In this document: positions 8,904 to 16,627 of the stretch, in pieces
Numbering within the stretch: position 1 is the first letter of the stretch
Layout: every line of letters starts with the position of its first letter
Assembly (NCBI GenBank): GCA_902778285.1
Contig: CACYXC010000017.1
Location: 1-64,000 of the forward strand
From: Oscillospiraceae bacterium
GTDB lineage: Bacteria; Bacillota; Clostridia; Oscillospirales; Oscillospiraceae
Reading direction: 5' to 3'
Length of the DNA: 64,000 bases
Notes under the pieces: model-generated
What the model was told of the DNA's origin: nothing
Databases searched by the model: none
The model's input: the letters and a program-made list of their open reading frames with translations, nothing else
Program-made: the position numbers and the translations under genes

Positions 8904-9431
8904 TCAGTCTTTGATAACTTCGACCTGGTCGAGCTCCAGATCCACTGGAGTCTCTCTGCCGAACATGGAGACCACGACGCGGACCCGATCTCTCTCGGGT
9001 TCCAGCTCGTCCACCACGCCGATGAAGCCGGACAGCGGGCCGTCGGTGACCTTTACGCTGTCGCCCACGGCATAGCCGACGACGATCTCTCTGCGTTCCA
9101 CGCCCAGATCAAGGATTTCCTGCTCCGTCAGGGGGACGGCCTTGCCGTCGGAGCCGACGAAGCCCGTCGCGCCGCGCACGTTGTGGACCAGGTGCCAGCT
9201 GTCGTCGGTGAGGATCATCTTCACCAGCACGTAGCCGGGGAACACCTTGCGCTCCACCGTCTTCTGCTCACCGGACTCGGTGATCTCGGTGACGGTCTCC
9301 ATGGGGATGTTGACCTCACGGATCAGGTCCGTCATGCGGCGGTTTTCCGCGGCCTTCATGACAGCCGCGGCGACTGCGTTTTCATAACCGGAGTACGTAT
9401 GGACTACGTACCACTTAGCCTCTTCCGCCAT
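8904..9431 (-). CDS. nusG: Transcription termination/antitermination factor NusG
   Basis: A 175-aa protein with the NGN domain at the N-terminus (AKWYVVHTYSGYEN) and a C-terminal KOW domain (VGDSVKVTDGPLSGFIGVVDEL). NusG binds RNA polymerase and modulates pausing and Rho action. The ATG at 9431 is used; a TTG at 9440 overlaps the secE stop but is less likely. It follows secE by 5 bases, the usual order. Confidence 0.97.
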   Translation of the reverse strand: MAEEAKWYVVHTYSGYENAVAAAVMKAAENRRMTDLIREVNIPMETVTEITESGEQKTVERKVFPGYVLVKMILTDDSWHLVHNVRGATGFVGSDGKAVPLTEQEILDLGVERREIVVGYAVGDSVKVTDGPLSGFIGVVDELEPERDRVRVVVSMFGRETPVDLELDQVEVIKD

Positions 9432-9436
9432 GACGA

Positions 9437-9709
9437 TCAACCCGCCAGCATGAAGAGAACGCGGACCAGCATCTCAGCCAGCCGGTCAAAGCCCCAGAGC
9501 ACCACGGCGGAGACCAGCATCACGCCGACGGAGATCAGCGAATTCTGAACGAGAGCCTTGCGGGTGGGCCAGATGACCTTCTTCAGCTCGCTCTTCATTT
9601 CGCGGAACCACTTGCCGATTCTCTGGAAGAAACCGGGCTTCGCGTCGTCCTTCTTCACGGCGGTGACGGCCTTGGTCGGAGCAGCGTTGCTTTTCTTTTC
9701 TTCAGCCAT
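9437..9709 (-). CDS. secE: Preprotein translocase subunit SecE
   Basis: A 90-aa protein: a lysine-rich start, an amphipathic block GFFQRIGKWFREMKSELKKVIWPTRKAL typical of SecE, then one transmembrane helix (SLISVGVMLVSAVVLWGF) and a short tail. SecE stabilises the SecY channel. ATG at 9709 is chosen because AAAGGA lies 9 bases upstream; the GTG at 9715 is too close to it. Second gene of the rpmG-secE-nusG operon. Confidence 0.95.
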   Translation of the reverse strand: MAEEKKSNAAPTKAVTAVKKDDAKPGFFQRIGKWFREMKSELKKVIWPTRKALVQNSLISVGVMLVSAVVLWGFDRLAEMLVRVLFMLAG

Positions 9710-9729
9710 TTTCACACATCCTTTCAGAA

Positions 9730-9891
9730 TTACTTGGTCTCAACATGCTTGGTGTGCTTTCTGCAGAAGGGGCAGTACTTGCTCCGCTCCAAACGGTCTG
9801 AGGTATTCTTTTTGTTCTTGACCGTGTTGTAGTTTCTCTGCTTGCATTCATCGCATCTGAGTGTAATCTTAACTCTTGCGCCTGCAGCCAT
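9730..9891 (-). CDS. rpmG: 50S ribosomal protein L33
   Basis: A 53-aa gene read from the minus strand, starting [16 protein letters not shown] and ending KHTKHVETK. It has the four zinc-binding cysteines of the C+ form (C-x2-C at residues 13 and 16, C-x2-C at 40 and 43) with the family block [12 protein letters not shown] between them. A strong AGGAGG lies just upstream. First gene of the operon, 20 bases ahead of secE. Confidence 0.95.
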   Translation of the reverse strand: MAAGARVKITLRCDECKQRNYNTVKNKKNTSDRLERSKYCPFCRKHTKHVETK

Positions 9892-10015
9892 TTTTCGGCA
9901 CCTCCTATTTTATTTACCCGCGAAGGCGGGCATTGCCTCCCTGTATGGAACGGAGCGCGTCTTCCGGCAAAAAATGCGCACGAAAAAAACACCTCTCGTC
10001 CGACAGGTAATGCAT

Positions 10016-10044
10016 ACTATAGCACAGCCGCGGCGGCAGGTCAA
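10016..10044 (-). promoter_or_regulatory. Promoter of the rpmG-secE-nusG-rplKA operon
   Basis: On the minus strand TTGACC (10039-10044) and TATAGT (10016-10021) are 17 bases apart, about 125 bases ahead of the rpmG start. The untranslated leader between them and rpmG is fairly long. Confidence 0.8.
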
Positions 10045-10172
10045 CACTTTTTTGCCGATTTTCCGGGCTTTTTTGCAGCTTTCCCTGAGACTGAGGCGGC
10101 TTCTTGCACAATCTCGCGGCGCAGAACTTAATACTGTGCTTCAGCGCTGTATAATAAATAATAAAATAATAA

Positions 10173-10213
10173 AATGAAGCACGCACAAGCTGCCTGCTTG
10201 TGCGTGCTTCATT
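10173..10213 (-). terminator. Terminator of the XRE regulator gene
   Basis: A perfect 17-bp inverted repeat (AATGAAGCACGCACAAG at 10173-10189 and its complement at 10197-10213) overlaps the stop codon of the regulator and is followed on the minus strand by a T-rich stretch. Confidence 0.8.
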
Positions 10214-10526
10214 ACTTGTCTCCCAACAGCGCATGAACGAGAGAAAGGAGGAGAGAGGTCTGCTTTGCGTTAAGACGGTCCAACGCCAGATACAGTTCCC
10301 GCCTCTGGTTTGGAACGTGGTTATGTCCATCGAAAAATTCAGCAGGCGTAATGTCCAGGTACTCACAGATCGAGAAAAACATCTCCATGGACGGATAGGC
10401 CACACAATTTTCGATGCGGTTGATATAGCTGGGATTCTGCCCGAGCGCCAAACTCATCTCCCGCGCCGACACATTTCTCCCCTGCCGTAGTTCAGATAAG
10501 CGACTTGAAATAAACTGTTCGTCCAA
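10212..10526 (-). CDS. XRE-family helix-turn-helix regulator
   Basis: A 104-aa cytosolic protein. Residues about 8-66 form a Cro/C1-type HTH (LSELRQGRNVSAREMSLALG then NPSYINRIENCVAYPSMEMF and ITPAEFF). The remainder (ALDRLNAKQTSLLLSLVHALL) looks like a dimerisation helix. The start is a TTG at 10526 with only a weak GGTGA upstream. It is transcribed away from the cohesin/dockerin peptidase gene across an AT-rich region (10527-10731) rich in TATA-like inverted motifs, so it may control that operon as well as itself; this is inference from position. Confidence 0.8.
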   Translation of the reverse strand: MDEQFISSRLSELRQGRNVSAREMSLALGQNPSYINRIENCVAYPSMEMFFSICEYLDITPAEFFDGHNHVPNQRRELYLALDRLNAKQTSLLLSLVHALLGDK

Positions 10527-10593
10527 TTATATCACCGATATAATTATATACCATATGCAGTCATGATATACGCTATAATATATCCTATAAAGC

Positions 10594-10622
10594 TTGACAT
10601 AAGACCTTATATAGCATAAAAT
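10594..10622 (+). promoter_or_regulatory. Promoter of the surface peptidase operon
   Basis: TTGACA at 10594-10599 and TAAAAT at 10617-10622 are separated by 17 bases. TATAGCA occurs twice, once just before the -10 and once about 20 bases after it, a possible binding site for the divergent regulator. Confidence 0.7.
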
Positions 10623-10731
10623 AGCTCTGTATAGCACGGAGAAAACTAAGTGAGAAGATGCCGCCTGTCTGTCGGCGGTCCGGATTGTTCAAATACATAG
10701 GAAGAAAATGTTGATTGGAAGGAGAAGAGAC

Positions 10732-13700
10732 ATGATTCAAAACCGGAAGAAGGTTATGGCGCTGTTTCTCTGTTTGGTGATGTGTCTGTCGCTGTTCCCG
10801 GCGACGGCGCTTGCCGATGCAGAAATCATGGAAGAGCCCTTCGCCGAAGAACTCATCATCGAGGAGCCCATCGTCGAGGAGCCTGCCGTCGAGGAGCCTG
10901 TCGTCGAGGAGCCTGCCGTCGAGGAGCCTGCCGTCGAGGAGCCTGCCGTCGAGGAGCCTGCCGTCGAGGAGCCTGTCGTCGAGGAGCCTGCCGTCGAAGA
11001 GCCCATCGTCGAGGAGCCTGCGGAAGACCCGACGGAACCGACGGTTCCCGGCGACGGCGAAGAAGCCCCTGTGGAAGTTCCGGCTGAAGAGGAGGACGAG
11101 GAGCCTTCGGAGGAGCCGGTGCGGGTCATCTTCGTCTGTGACCCGGAGGATCTGACGCTTACGGTCTACACGCTGGATGAAAACGGGGATAAGCGCAGTT
11201 TCGAGCCGGAAGAAGACGGCTCTTATCTCCTGCTGCCCGGAGAATACTTCTACGAAGCCGAGTGCGAGGGGTATGAGACAGTTAGAGAAACACTTTTAGT
11301 TTCGTCTCTTATTCCCGAAGACGAGGTAGTGCTTACTATTTGTCTAAATGCAGTTCAGCAGATTTCGGCAACTGAACAAGTAAAAGTCAAATTTGTATGC
11401 TCCCCGGAAGATGCGCATATTGAAGTTTATGATTGTATCAATTTAAATGAAGCTGGAAAACCCACTTTATTAACCCCCGAAGATACAGGTTATTACATGC
11501 TTCGCCCGGGCTTATATTTTTACAATGCATCAAGGGACGGATATATACCGTTGCTTGAAATAGAGTTTGAAGTTCAGGAAACTGAAAATGAGGATTATAT
11601 TGAGACAATAGACGTAAGACTGATAGATGGCGCAATCAGCTTTATTCTGCCTTCTGCCTCTATGCAGGCCACTAAAGTAGATGGATCCCCAAATCCTTAT
11701 GTTGAGCTTTCCTATACAACAAGTACTCCGGTAGGAACGATTCGATATATATCCCAGGTTTCCGGGAGCCAATATTTTTATAGTAGTTATTGGGGATCAT
11801 GGGCAAGCCAAGCTGGCATCGAATGCGGTACGGCCAGTATATCTATGGCGGTTTCTTATGTTGGCGTCAATAAAACCCCTAAAGATATATTGGACTATGG
11901 AAACGGAACAACTTATTTTGGCACGTGGGGTAGTGCAACTCACTCAAGTCCGAGCTTTTCTACAGCAATGTCCAACTATATTAATGGCAAAGGAAAGTAT
12001 AGCCCCCCTGTAATCCATTTCCCGAATGGAACGCTGACGTCAGCAGGGCATTATGCTGTAATTAGTGGACAGATTTCGTCTACCCAATATTCCATTGTGG
12101 ACCCCGCGTACGGCATTGGAACAATAACGATTAATGGCACGTCGTGGAGCTATAGAGGGGCATCTGGCTCAATCGACCAAGTACATCAATGGTATAACCC
12201 AAGCGCATCCCTTCCAGATCCAACTTATTATCTCGATCTGAATGGATATCTTGACGGGACGGACAGCGGAAGCCTTGGCTCCTACGGCACAGTGGACGTT
12301 TATATCAACGGTTCGCTGGATGCAGCAGGAGTGACGGATTACTATAAAGCCTGGCCTGCCGGGACAAGATATGAGTTTAAAAACATAAAAGCCAATCCCG
12401 GCTACCAGTACTTAAGCGTATATTCGGGCTCGCTGAGCGGAACGATTGGAACGTCATTGACCCGGACGGTTTTGTCTTTTGCAACAAGCTATGCCCTTAC
12501 CTATAAAATGGACAGCGGGGATCAGACGTTCACCGTCTTGTCCGGTATGCAGCAGCTGGGCAGCTTTTATGACAAGCGAAACGGAGAGTATTTTATCGGC
12601 TTCTCTTATTCTCCCAATGCTGCGATGTTTGACGTCCGCCCCGGCGAGTATATCGAAATTACCAAGAATACCACCCTTTACCCTGTATATATCAGCCATG
12701 CGGAGGCAATTTCCGGCGAGCCGGTGCTGATTTACAATATCAATGATTTCCCGTCGAGTGGGTATATCATAACTCCGACGACAAAGGATGTTACTATAAA
12801 TGTAACAGAAGCTGATTGGGGGCCATGGAGCAGCTGGTCAACGAGTTCTGCTACGGGTAGCGCCACTCGGCAGGTAGAAACAACAACACTCTATCGATAC
12901 TACTACTTTTATTGCCCTGTCTGTGGCGGACATGAGCCTTTTCAGGGGATGAGTGATTGTGGGCGGTACACGATAACCGCTGGAGATTACCATGGACAGT
13001 GGTTTACTACTGCTTATTCCAACAGTTCCTATAAAAGTTTTAGCTACACAACAAAAAAATACTATACCAGCTCACTGGGAGACGGCCAGATTTGGTGCTT
13101 TTCTTCGGGCAACGTCAATCAGACGGCAGTAGGAACAATAGATGCCGACGGGAGCGAGGTTGTAATTAAAACAGGCTATCGTTATAGAGATCTACAAACT
13201 TCGACATCAACCGTCATAAAGACATTTGATGCATACATCATTCGCGCTATTACGACCTACACCGTCACCTACAACGCCAACGGCGGCACAGGCGCACCGG
13301 CGAGTCAGACCAAAGCGCACGGCACGGCGCTGACCCTCTCGAGCGAGATGCCCAGTCGCTCCAATGCTTCCGCGGGCAGTTATACTGTGACACTCAACGC
13401 CAACGGCGGCAGCGTGAGTACAAGTTCCCTGAGTGCGGCCCGAACCACGAGCTACAGCTTTAGGAACTGGAACACGGCTGCCAACGGCAGTGGGACAAGC
13501 TACAATCCCGGCGCCAGCTACACCGCAAACGCGGATGTAACGCTGTATGCGCAGTGGAACAGCACGCCCACCGGAAACGTAACTCTGTATGCGATCTGGG
13601 AGGCCGGAACATATACTGTCACCTACATCGCCAACGGCGGTACTGGAGCACCGGCTTCTCAGACGAAGACTCATAACGTTGCGCTGACGCTTTCAGGCAC

Positions 13701-13935
13701 GAAACCGACGAGAGCCAATGTATCCGCCGGCAGTTATACTGTGACACTCAACGCCAACGGCGGCAGCGTGAGTACAAGTTCCCTGAGTGCGGCCCGAACC
13801 ACGAGCTACAGCTTTAAGAACTGGAACACGGCTGCCAACGGCAGTGGGACAAGCTACAATCCCGGCGCCAGCTACACCGCAAACGCGGATGTAACGCTGT
13901 ATGCGCAGTGGAACAGACGCCCACCGGCAACGTGA
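10732..13935 (+). CDS. Secreted C39-like peptidase surface protein, N-terminal part (frameshifted)
   Basis: A 1067-aa reading frame with a signal peptide (VMALFLCLVMCLSLFPATALA), then about ten EEP[AVI]VE pentapeptide repeats encoded by near-identical 15-bp units, two PEGA-like beta domains, and a peptidase C39_2-type domain with Cys near residue 365 (GIECGTASISMAVSY), His near 440 (AGHYAVISG) and Asp near 457 (VDPAYG). After a WGPWSSW segment come two Listeria-Bacteroides (InlB B-type) repeats ending LYAQWN. The frame then breaks: compared with the earlier internal copy, one C is missing after 13916, and the lost frame continues as the cohesin/dockerin part up to 14540. Restored, the protein would be about 1269 aa. 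AAGGAG precedes the ATG at 10732. Base composition drops within 11.3-13.2 kb, suggesting a mosaic gene. Confidence 0.8.
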   Translation: MIQNRKKVMALFLCLVMCLSLFPATALADAEIMEEPFAEELIIEEPIVEEPAVEEPVVEEPAVEEPAVEEPAVEEPAVEEPVVEEPAVEEPIVEEPAEDPTEPTVPGDGEEAPVEVPAEEEDEEPSEEPVRVIFVCDPEDLTLTVYTLDENGDKRSFEPEEDGSYLLLPGEYFYEAECEGYETVRETLLVSSLIPEDEVVLTICLNAVQQISATEQVKVKFVCSPEDAHIEVYDCINLNEAGKPTLLTPEDTGYYMLRPGLYFYNASRDGYIPLLEIEFEVQETENEDYIETIDVRLIDGAISFILPSASMQATKVDGSPNPYVELSYTTSTPVGTIRYISQVSGSQYFYSSYWGSWASQAGIECGTASISMAVSYVGVNKTPKDILDYGNGTTYFGTWGSATHSSPSFSTAMSNYINGKGKYSPPVIHFPNGTLTSAGHYAVISGQISSTQYSIVDPAYGIGTITINGTSWSYRGASGSIDQVHQWYNPSASLPDPTYYLDLNGYLDGTDSGSLGSYGTVDVYINGSLDAAGVTDYYKAWPAGTRYEFKNIKANPGYQYLSVYSGSLSGTIGTSLTRTVLSFATSYALTYKMDSGDQTFTVLSGMQQLGSFYDKRNGEYFIGFSYSPNAAMFDVRPGEYIEITKNTTLYPVYISHAEAISGEPVLIYNINDFPSSGYIITPTTKDVTINVTEADWGPWSSWSTSSATGSATRQVETTTLYRYYYFYCPVCGGHEPFQGMSDCGRYTITAGDYHGQWFTTAYSNSSYKSFSYTTKKYYTSSLGDGQIWCFSSGNVNQTAVGTIDADGSEVVIKTGYRYRDLQTSTSTVIKTFDAYIIRAITTYTVTYNANGGTGAPASQTKAHGTALTLSSEMPSRSNASAGSYTVTLNANGGSVSTSSLSAARTTSYSFRNWNTAANGSGTSYNPGASYTANADVTLYAQWNSTPTGNVTLYAIWEAGTYTVTYIANGGTGAPASQTKTHNVALTLSGTKPTRANVSAGSYTVTLNANGGSVSTSSLSAARTTSYSFKNWNTAANGSGTSYNPGASYTANADVTLYAQWNRRPPAT
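13377..13916 (+). repeat. Internal direct duplication, 186 bp, 354 bp apart
   Basis: Bases 13377-13562 recur almost unchanged at 13731-13916, encoding two InlB-type B repeats (NANGGSVSTSSLSAARTTSY and onward). The frameshift of the gene lies exactly at the end of the second copy, where AACAGCACGCCC reads AACAGACGCCC. Confidence 0.9.
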
Positions 13936-14540
13936 CCCTGTACGCGATCTGGAAGGAAGAAGGGACAACGTCGGGGACATTGAGCCTCGGAAGTGTGCGC
14001 GGCGCACCGGGAAGCGAAGTAACGCTGGAGCTCACGCTGGACAAGAATCCGGGAATCATGATGCTGAGCTTCCGACTGAGCTACGACAAGAACAAGCTGC
14101 AGTACCTGGGCGGCGAAGACGGGAGTCTGACAGGATGGTCGTTCAGTACGACGGGCGACGGAGTCCTGTGGGATGGAGACAATGACTCCACGGCAACGGG
14201 AACAATCGTAAAACTGCACTTCAAGATCCTGGAATCGGCCGTGGAAGGCGAGACGTCGATTACCCTGAATGCATTGGAAGCATGGAACTATAACGAAGAA
14301 GGGATAAGCTTCGGGACGAGCGCTGGGAAAGTGACGATCAGCAAGCGGATCCCGGGAGATACGACAGGAGACGGGAAGGTCAACGGTCTGGACCTGATCC
14401 GGCTGCGAAAGCATCTGGCAGGCGACGACGTTCAGATTGATCTGTCGAACGCGGACGTGACGGGAGACGGGAAGGTCAACGGCCTGGATCTGATCCGGCT
14501 GCGAAAGTATCTGGCAGGCGACAATGTCGTCCTGAACTGA
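13908..14540 (+). CDS. Cohesin + dockerin C-terminal part of the surface peptidase (frameshifted)
   Basis: The continuation of the preceding gene in another frame; its apparent GTG start lies inside the upstream coding repeat and has no ribosome site, so it is probably not translated on its own. After a short LYAIW linker comes a cohesin-like domain (LSLGSVRGAPGSEVTLELTL, then NPGIMMLSFRLSYD and FGTSAGKVTI), followed by a type I dockerin with two calcium-binding repeats, each reading DTTGDGKVNGLDLIRLRK or nearly so, at about residues 150-205. Dockerins bind cohesins; having both in one chain would allow self-assembly or docking to the cohesin protein encoded 32 bases downstream. Whether the break is biological or a sequencing error is open. 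Confidence 0.75.
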   Translation: MEQTPTGNVTLYAIWKEEGTTSGTLSLGSVRGAPGSEVTLELTLDKNPGIMMLSFRLSYDKNKLQYLGGEDGSLTGWSFSTTGDGVLWDGDNDSTATGTIVKLHFKILESAVEGETSITLNALEAWNYNEEGISFGTSAGKVTISKRIPGDTTGDGKVNGLDLIRLRKHLAGDDVQIDLSNADVTGDGKVNGLDLIRLRKYLAGDNVVLN

Positions 14541-14572
14541 CAAATTGATCAATGAAAAAGAGGTACAAAGCC

Positions 14573-16462
14573 ATGAAAAAACTATTGTCTTCAATTCTCT
14601 GCATAGCACTGGTTATCAGCTTTCTGGCGGTTTCTGCGAGTGCGGCAGGCGCAGGAAGTATTCAACTCAGGCCAACTGCCGGAGAGGCGCATCCCGGCGA
14701 TACTATTACAGTGAAGTTAAATGTAACGAGCAATCCCGGGATTATGTTCTTCAGCTATACACCCAGCTATGATACCGGTCGGCTGGAGCTGGTTAAGATG
14801 GAGGGTAAAGACAGTTCGTGGACGTGTACAACAAGAGCGAACTGGGATGGAGCCGGTGACGAGACCTTTACCGGCGATGTGGTTACACTCACTTTTAATG
14901 TCAAAGCAGATGCAGCTCTGGGCACGGCGGACATCGGAGGAAGCGTCGAAGCATTTAATGAGAATGAGGAGGAGGTCAGCTTCTCTGTAAGCGCCGGTAA
15001 GGTTACCATCAGCGCTGCACCTCATGACCATGACTGGGGAAACGGTGAAGTGACCACGAAGCCCGGCTGCGAGACCAAGGGCGTACGTACCTACACCTGT
15101 TCGATCTGTGGTGAGACCAGGACCGAGGAAATTGCTGCCACGGGACACGTATGGGATAATGGCGTTGTTACCAAGGAGCCGAGCTGCAGCGAGCCGGGTG
15201 TGAAGACCTACACCTGCAAGAACGACAGTACGCACACCAAGACGGAAGAGATCCCCAAACTGGAGCATAAGTCCGATAGCGGCACCGTGACGAAGGAAGC
15301 TACCTGCGAAAAGGCCGGAGAGAAGACCTACAAGTGCACGATCTGCGGCGAAGTCCTGAAGACGGAGACGATACCGGCTCTTGGTCATGATTGGGATAAT
15401 GGCGTTGTTACCAAGGAGCCGAGCTGCAGCGCGCCGGGTGTAAAGACCTACACCTGCAAGAACGACAGTACGCACACCAAGACGGAAGAGATCCCCAAAC
15501 TGGAGCATAAGTCCGATAGCGGCACCGTGACAAAGGAAGCTACCTGCGAAAAGGCCGGAGAGAAGACCTACAAGTGCACGATCTGCGGCGAAGTCCTGAA
15601 GACGGAGACGATACCTGCTCTTGGTCATGATTGGGATAATGGCGTTGTTACCAAGGAGCCGAGCTGCAGCGAGCCGGGTGTGAAGACCTATACCTGCAAG
15701 AACGACAGTACGCACACCAAGACGGAAGAGATCCCCAAGCTGGAGCATGAGTCCGATAGCGGCACCGTGACAAAGGAAGCCACCTGCGAAGAGGCCGGAG
15801 AGAAGACCTACAAGTGCACGATCTGCGGCGAAGTCCTGAAGACGGAGGAAATTCCCGCCCTTGAGCATGAATGGGACGAAGGCGTTGTAACGAAGGAGGC
15901 CACCTGCACCGAGGCCGGAGAGAAGACTTACACCTGCAAACGCGACAGTTCTCACACCAAAACCGAAGAGATCCCGCCTTCTGATCATGAGTGGGATAAA
16001 GGTACAGTAACAAAAGAAGCCACCTGTGTCGAGACCGGTGAGAAGACCTACAAGTGCAAGAACTGCGAAGAGACCAAGACGGAAATAATCGCAGCAAAGG
16101 GCCATGTATGGGATAAAGGAACCGTGACAACGAAACCGACCTGCACAGAGCCGGGCGTAAAGACCTATACGTGCAAAACCTGCGGGGAAGTATTGAAAAA
16201 GGAAACGATCGCAGCTCTTGGTCACAATTGGGACAACGGCAAGGTTACAAAGGCGCCAACAACGACTCAGCCCGGTGAAAAGGTATACACCTGCAAGAAT
16301 GACAGCAGCCATAAAAAAGTAGAGGTTCTCCCGGCCACAAAAACTCCAAAGACCGGCGATGACAACCACATTGAAATCTGGATCACGCTCCTTGCGTTTT
16401 CTGCGATTGGCGCATCTGCTACGGTGATTGTTGGGCGAAAGAAGAAAAGAACAAATAAGTAA
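14573..16462 (+). CDS. Cell-wall anchored cohesin protein with 40-residue Cys/His repeats
   Basis: A 629-aa surface protein. It has a signal peptide (LLSSILCIALVISFLAVSASA), an N-terminal cohesin-like domain (about residues 27-148; HPGDTITVKLNVTSNPGIMF, VSAGKVTISA), then eleven tandem repeats of about 40 residues of the form GHxWDxGVVTKExxC...TYTCxxC, and a sorting signal: TPKTGD, a hydrophobic helix, and the basic tail GRKKKR. A sortase would anchor it to peptidoglycan; none is in the window. Some repeats keep C-x2-C, others replace it by C-x5-H, so metal binding or disulfides are possible. Start at 14573 chosen for the AGAGG 9 bases upstream. It is the likely partner for the dockerin encoded just before it. 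Confidence 0.8.
   Translation: MKKLLSSILCIALVISFLAVSASAAGAGSIQLRPTAGEAHPGDTITVKLNVTSNPGIMFFSYTPSYDTGRLELVKMEGKDSSWTCTTRANWDGAGDETFTGDVVTLTFNVKADAALGTADIGGSVEAFNENEEEVSFSVSAGKVTISAAPHDHDWGNGEVTTKPGCETKGVRTYTCSICGETRTEEIAATGHVWDNGVVTKEPSCSEPGVKTYTCKNDSTHTKTEEIPKLEHKSDSGTVTKEATCEKAGEKTYKCTICGEVLKTETIPALGHDWDNGVVTKEPSCSAPGVKTYTCKNDSTHTKTEEIPKLEHKSDSGTVTKEATCEKAGEKTYKCTICGEVLKTETIPALGHDWDNGVVTKEPSCSEPGVKTYTCKNDSTHTKTEEIPKLEHESDSGTVTKEATCEEAGEKTYKCTICGEVLKTEEIPALEHEWDEGVVTKEATCTEAGEKTYTCKRDSSHTKTEEIPPSDHEWDKGTVTKEATCVETGEKTYKCKNCEETKTEIIAAKGHVWDKGTVTTKPTCTEPGVKTYTCKTCGEVLKKETIAALGHNWDNGKVTKAPTTTQPGEKVYTCKNDSSHKKVEVLPATKTPKTGDDNHIEIWITLLAFSAIGASATVIVGRKKKRTNK
15147..15866 (+). repeat. Higher-order 240-bp tandem repeat, three copies
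   Basis: Starting at 15147, 15387 and 15627, blocks of 240 bases are almost identical, each encoding a pair of 40-residue units (one C-x2-C type, one C-x5-H type). The near-identity at silent positions shows recent expansion or gene conversion. Confidence 0.85.
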
Positions 16463-16464
16463 CT

Positions 16465-16504
16465 GAAGCAAAAGTCTCCGTCAATTGACGGAGTCTTTTG
16501 CTTC
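16465..16504 (+). terminator. Terminator of the surface peptidase operon
   Basis: GAAGCAAAAGTCTCCGTCAA pairs with the following TTGACGGAGTCTTTTGCTTC with one mismatch. It starts three bases after the stop codon of the wall-anchored protein. Confidence 0.75.
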
Positions 16505-16573
16505 TTAGTGCGCTTTTTTCCGCTAAGGGACATGCGTCTTCTCAGGAGAAGCCAAGCGCTGATACAACTCCGC

Positions 16574-16602
16574 TTGCGCCGCGCCGACAATCATGCTAAA
16601 CT
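16574..16602 (+). promoter_or_regulatory. Probable promoter of folC
   Basis: TTGCGC (16574-16579) and TAAACT (16597-16602) are 17 bases apart and 26 bases ahead of the folC start codon. The -35 is weak. Confidence 0.5.
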
Positions 16603-16627
16603 GTGCGCGGAGAGGTGAGATTGCACG

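Noticed and set aside
14717..16471. Minus-strand frame opposite the wall-anchored cohesin protein
   Set aside because: Created by the repeats of the plus-strand gene; it lacks a start region and known motifs.
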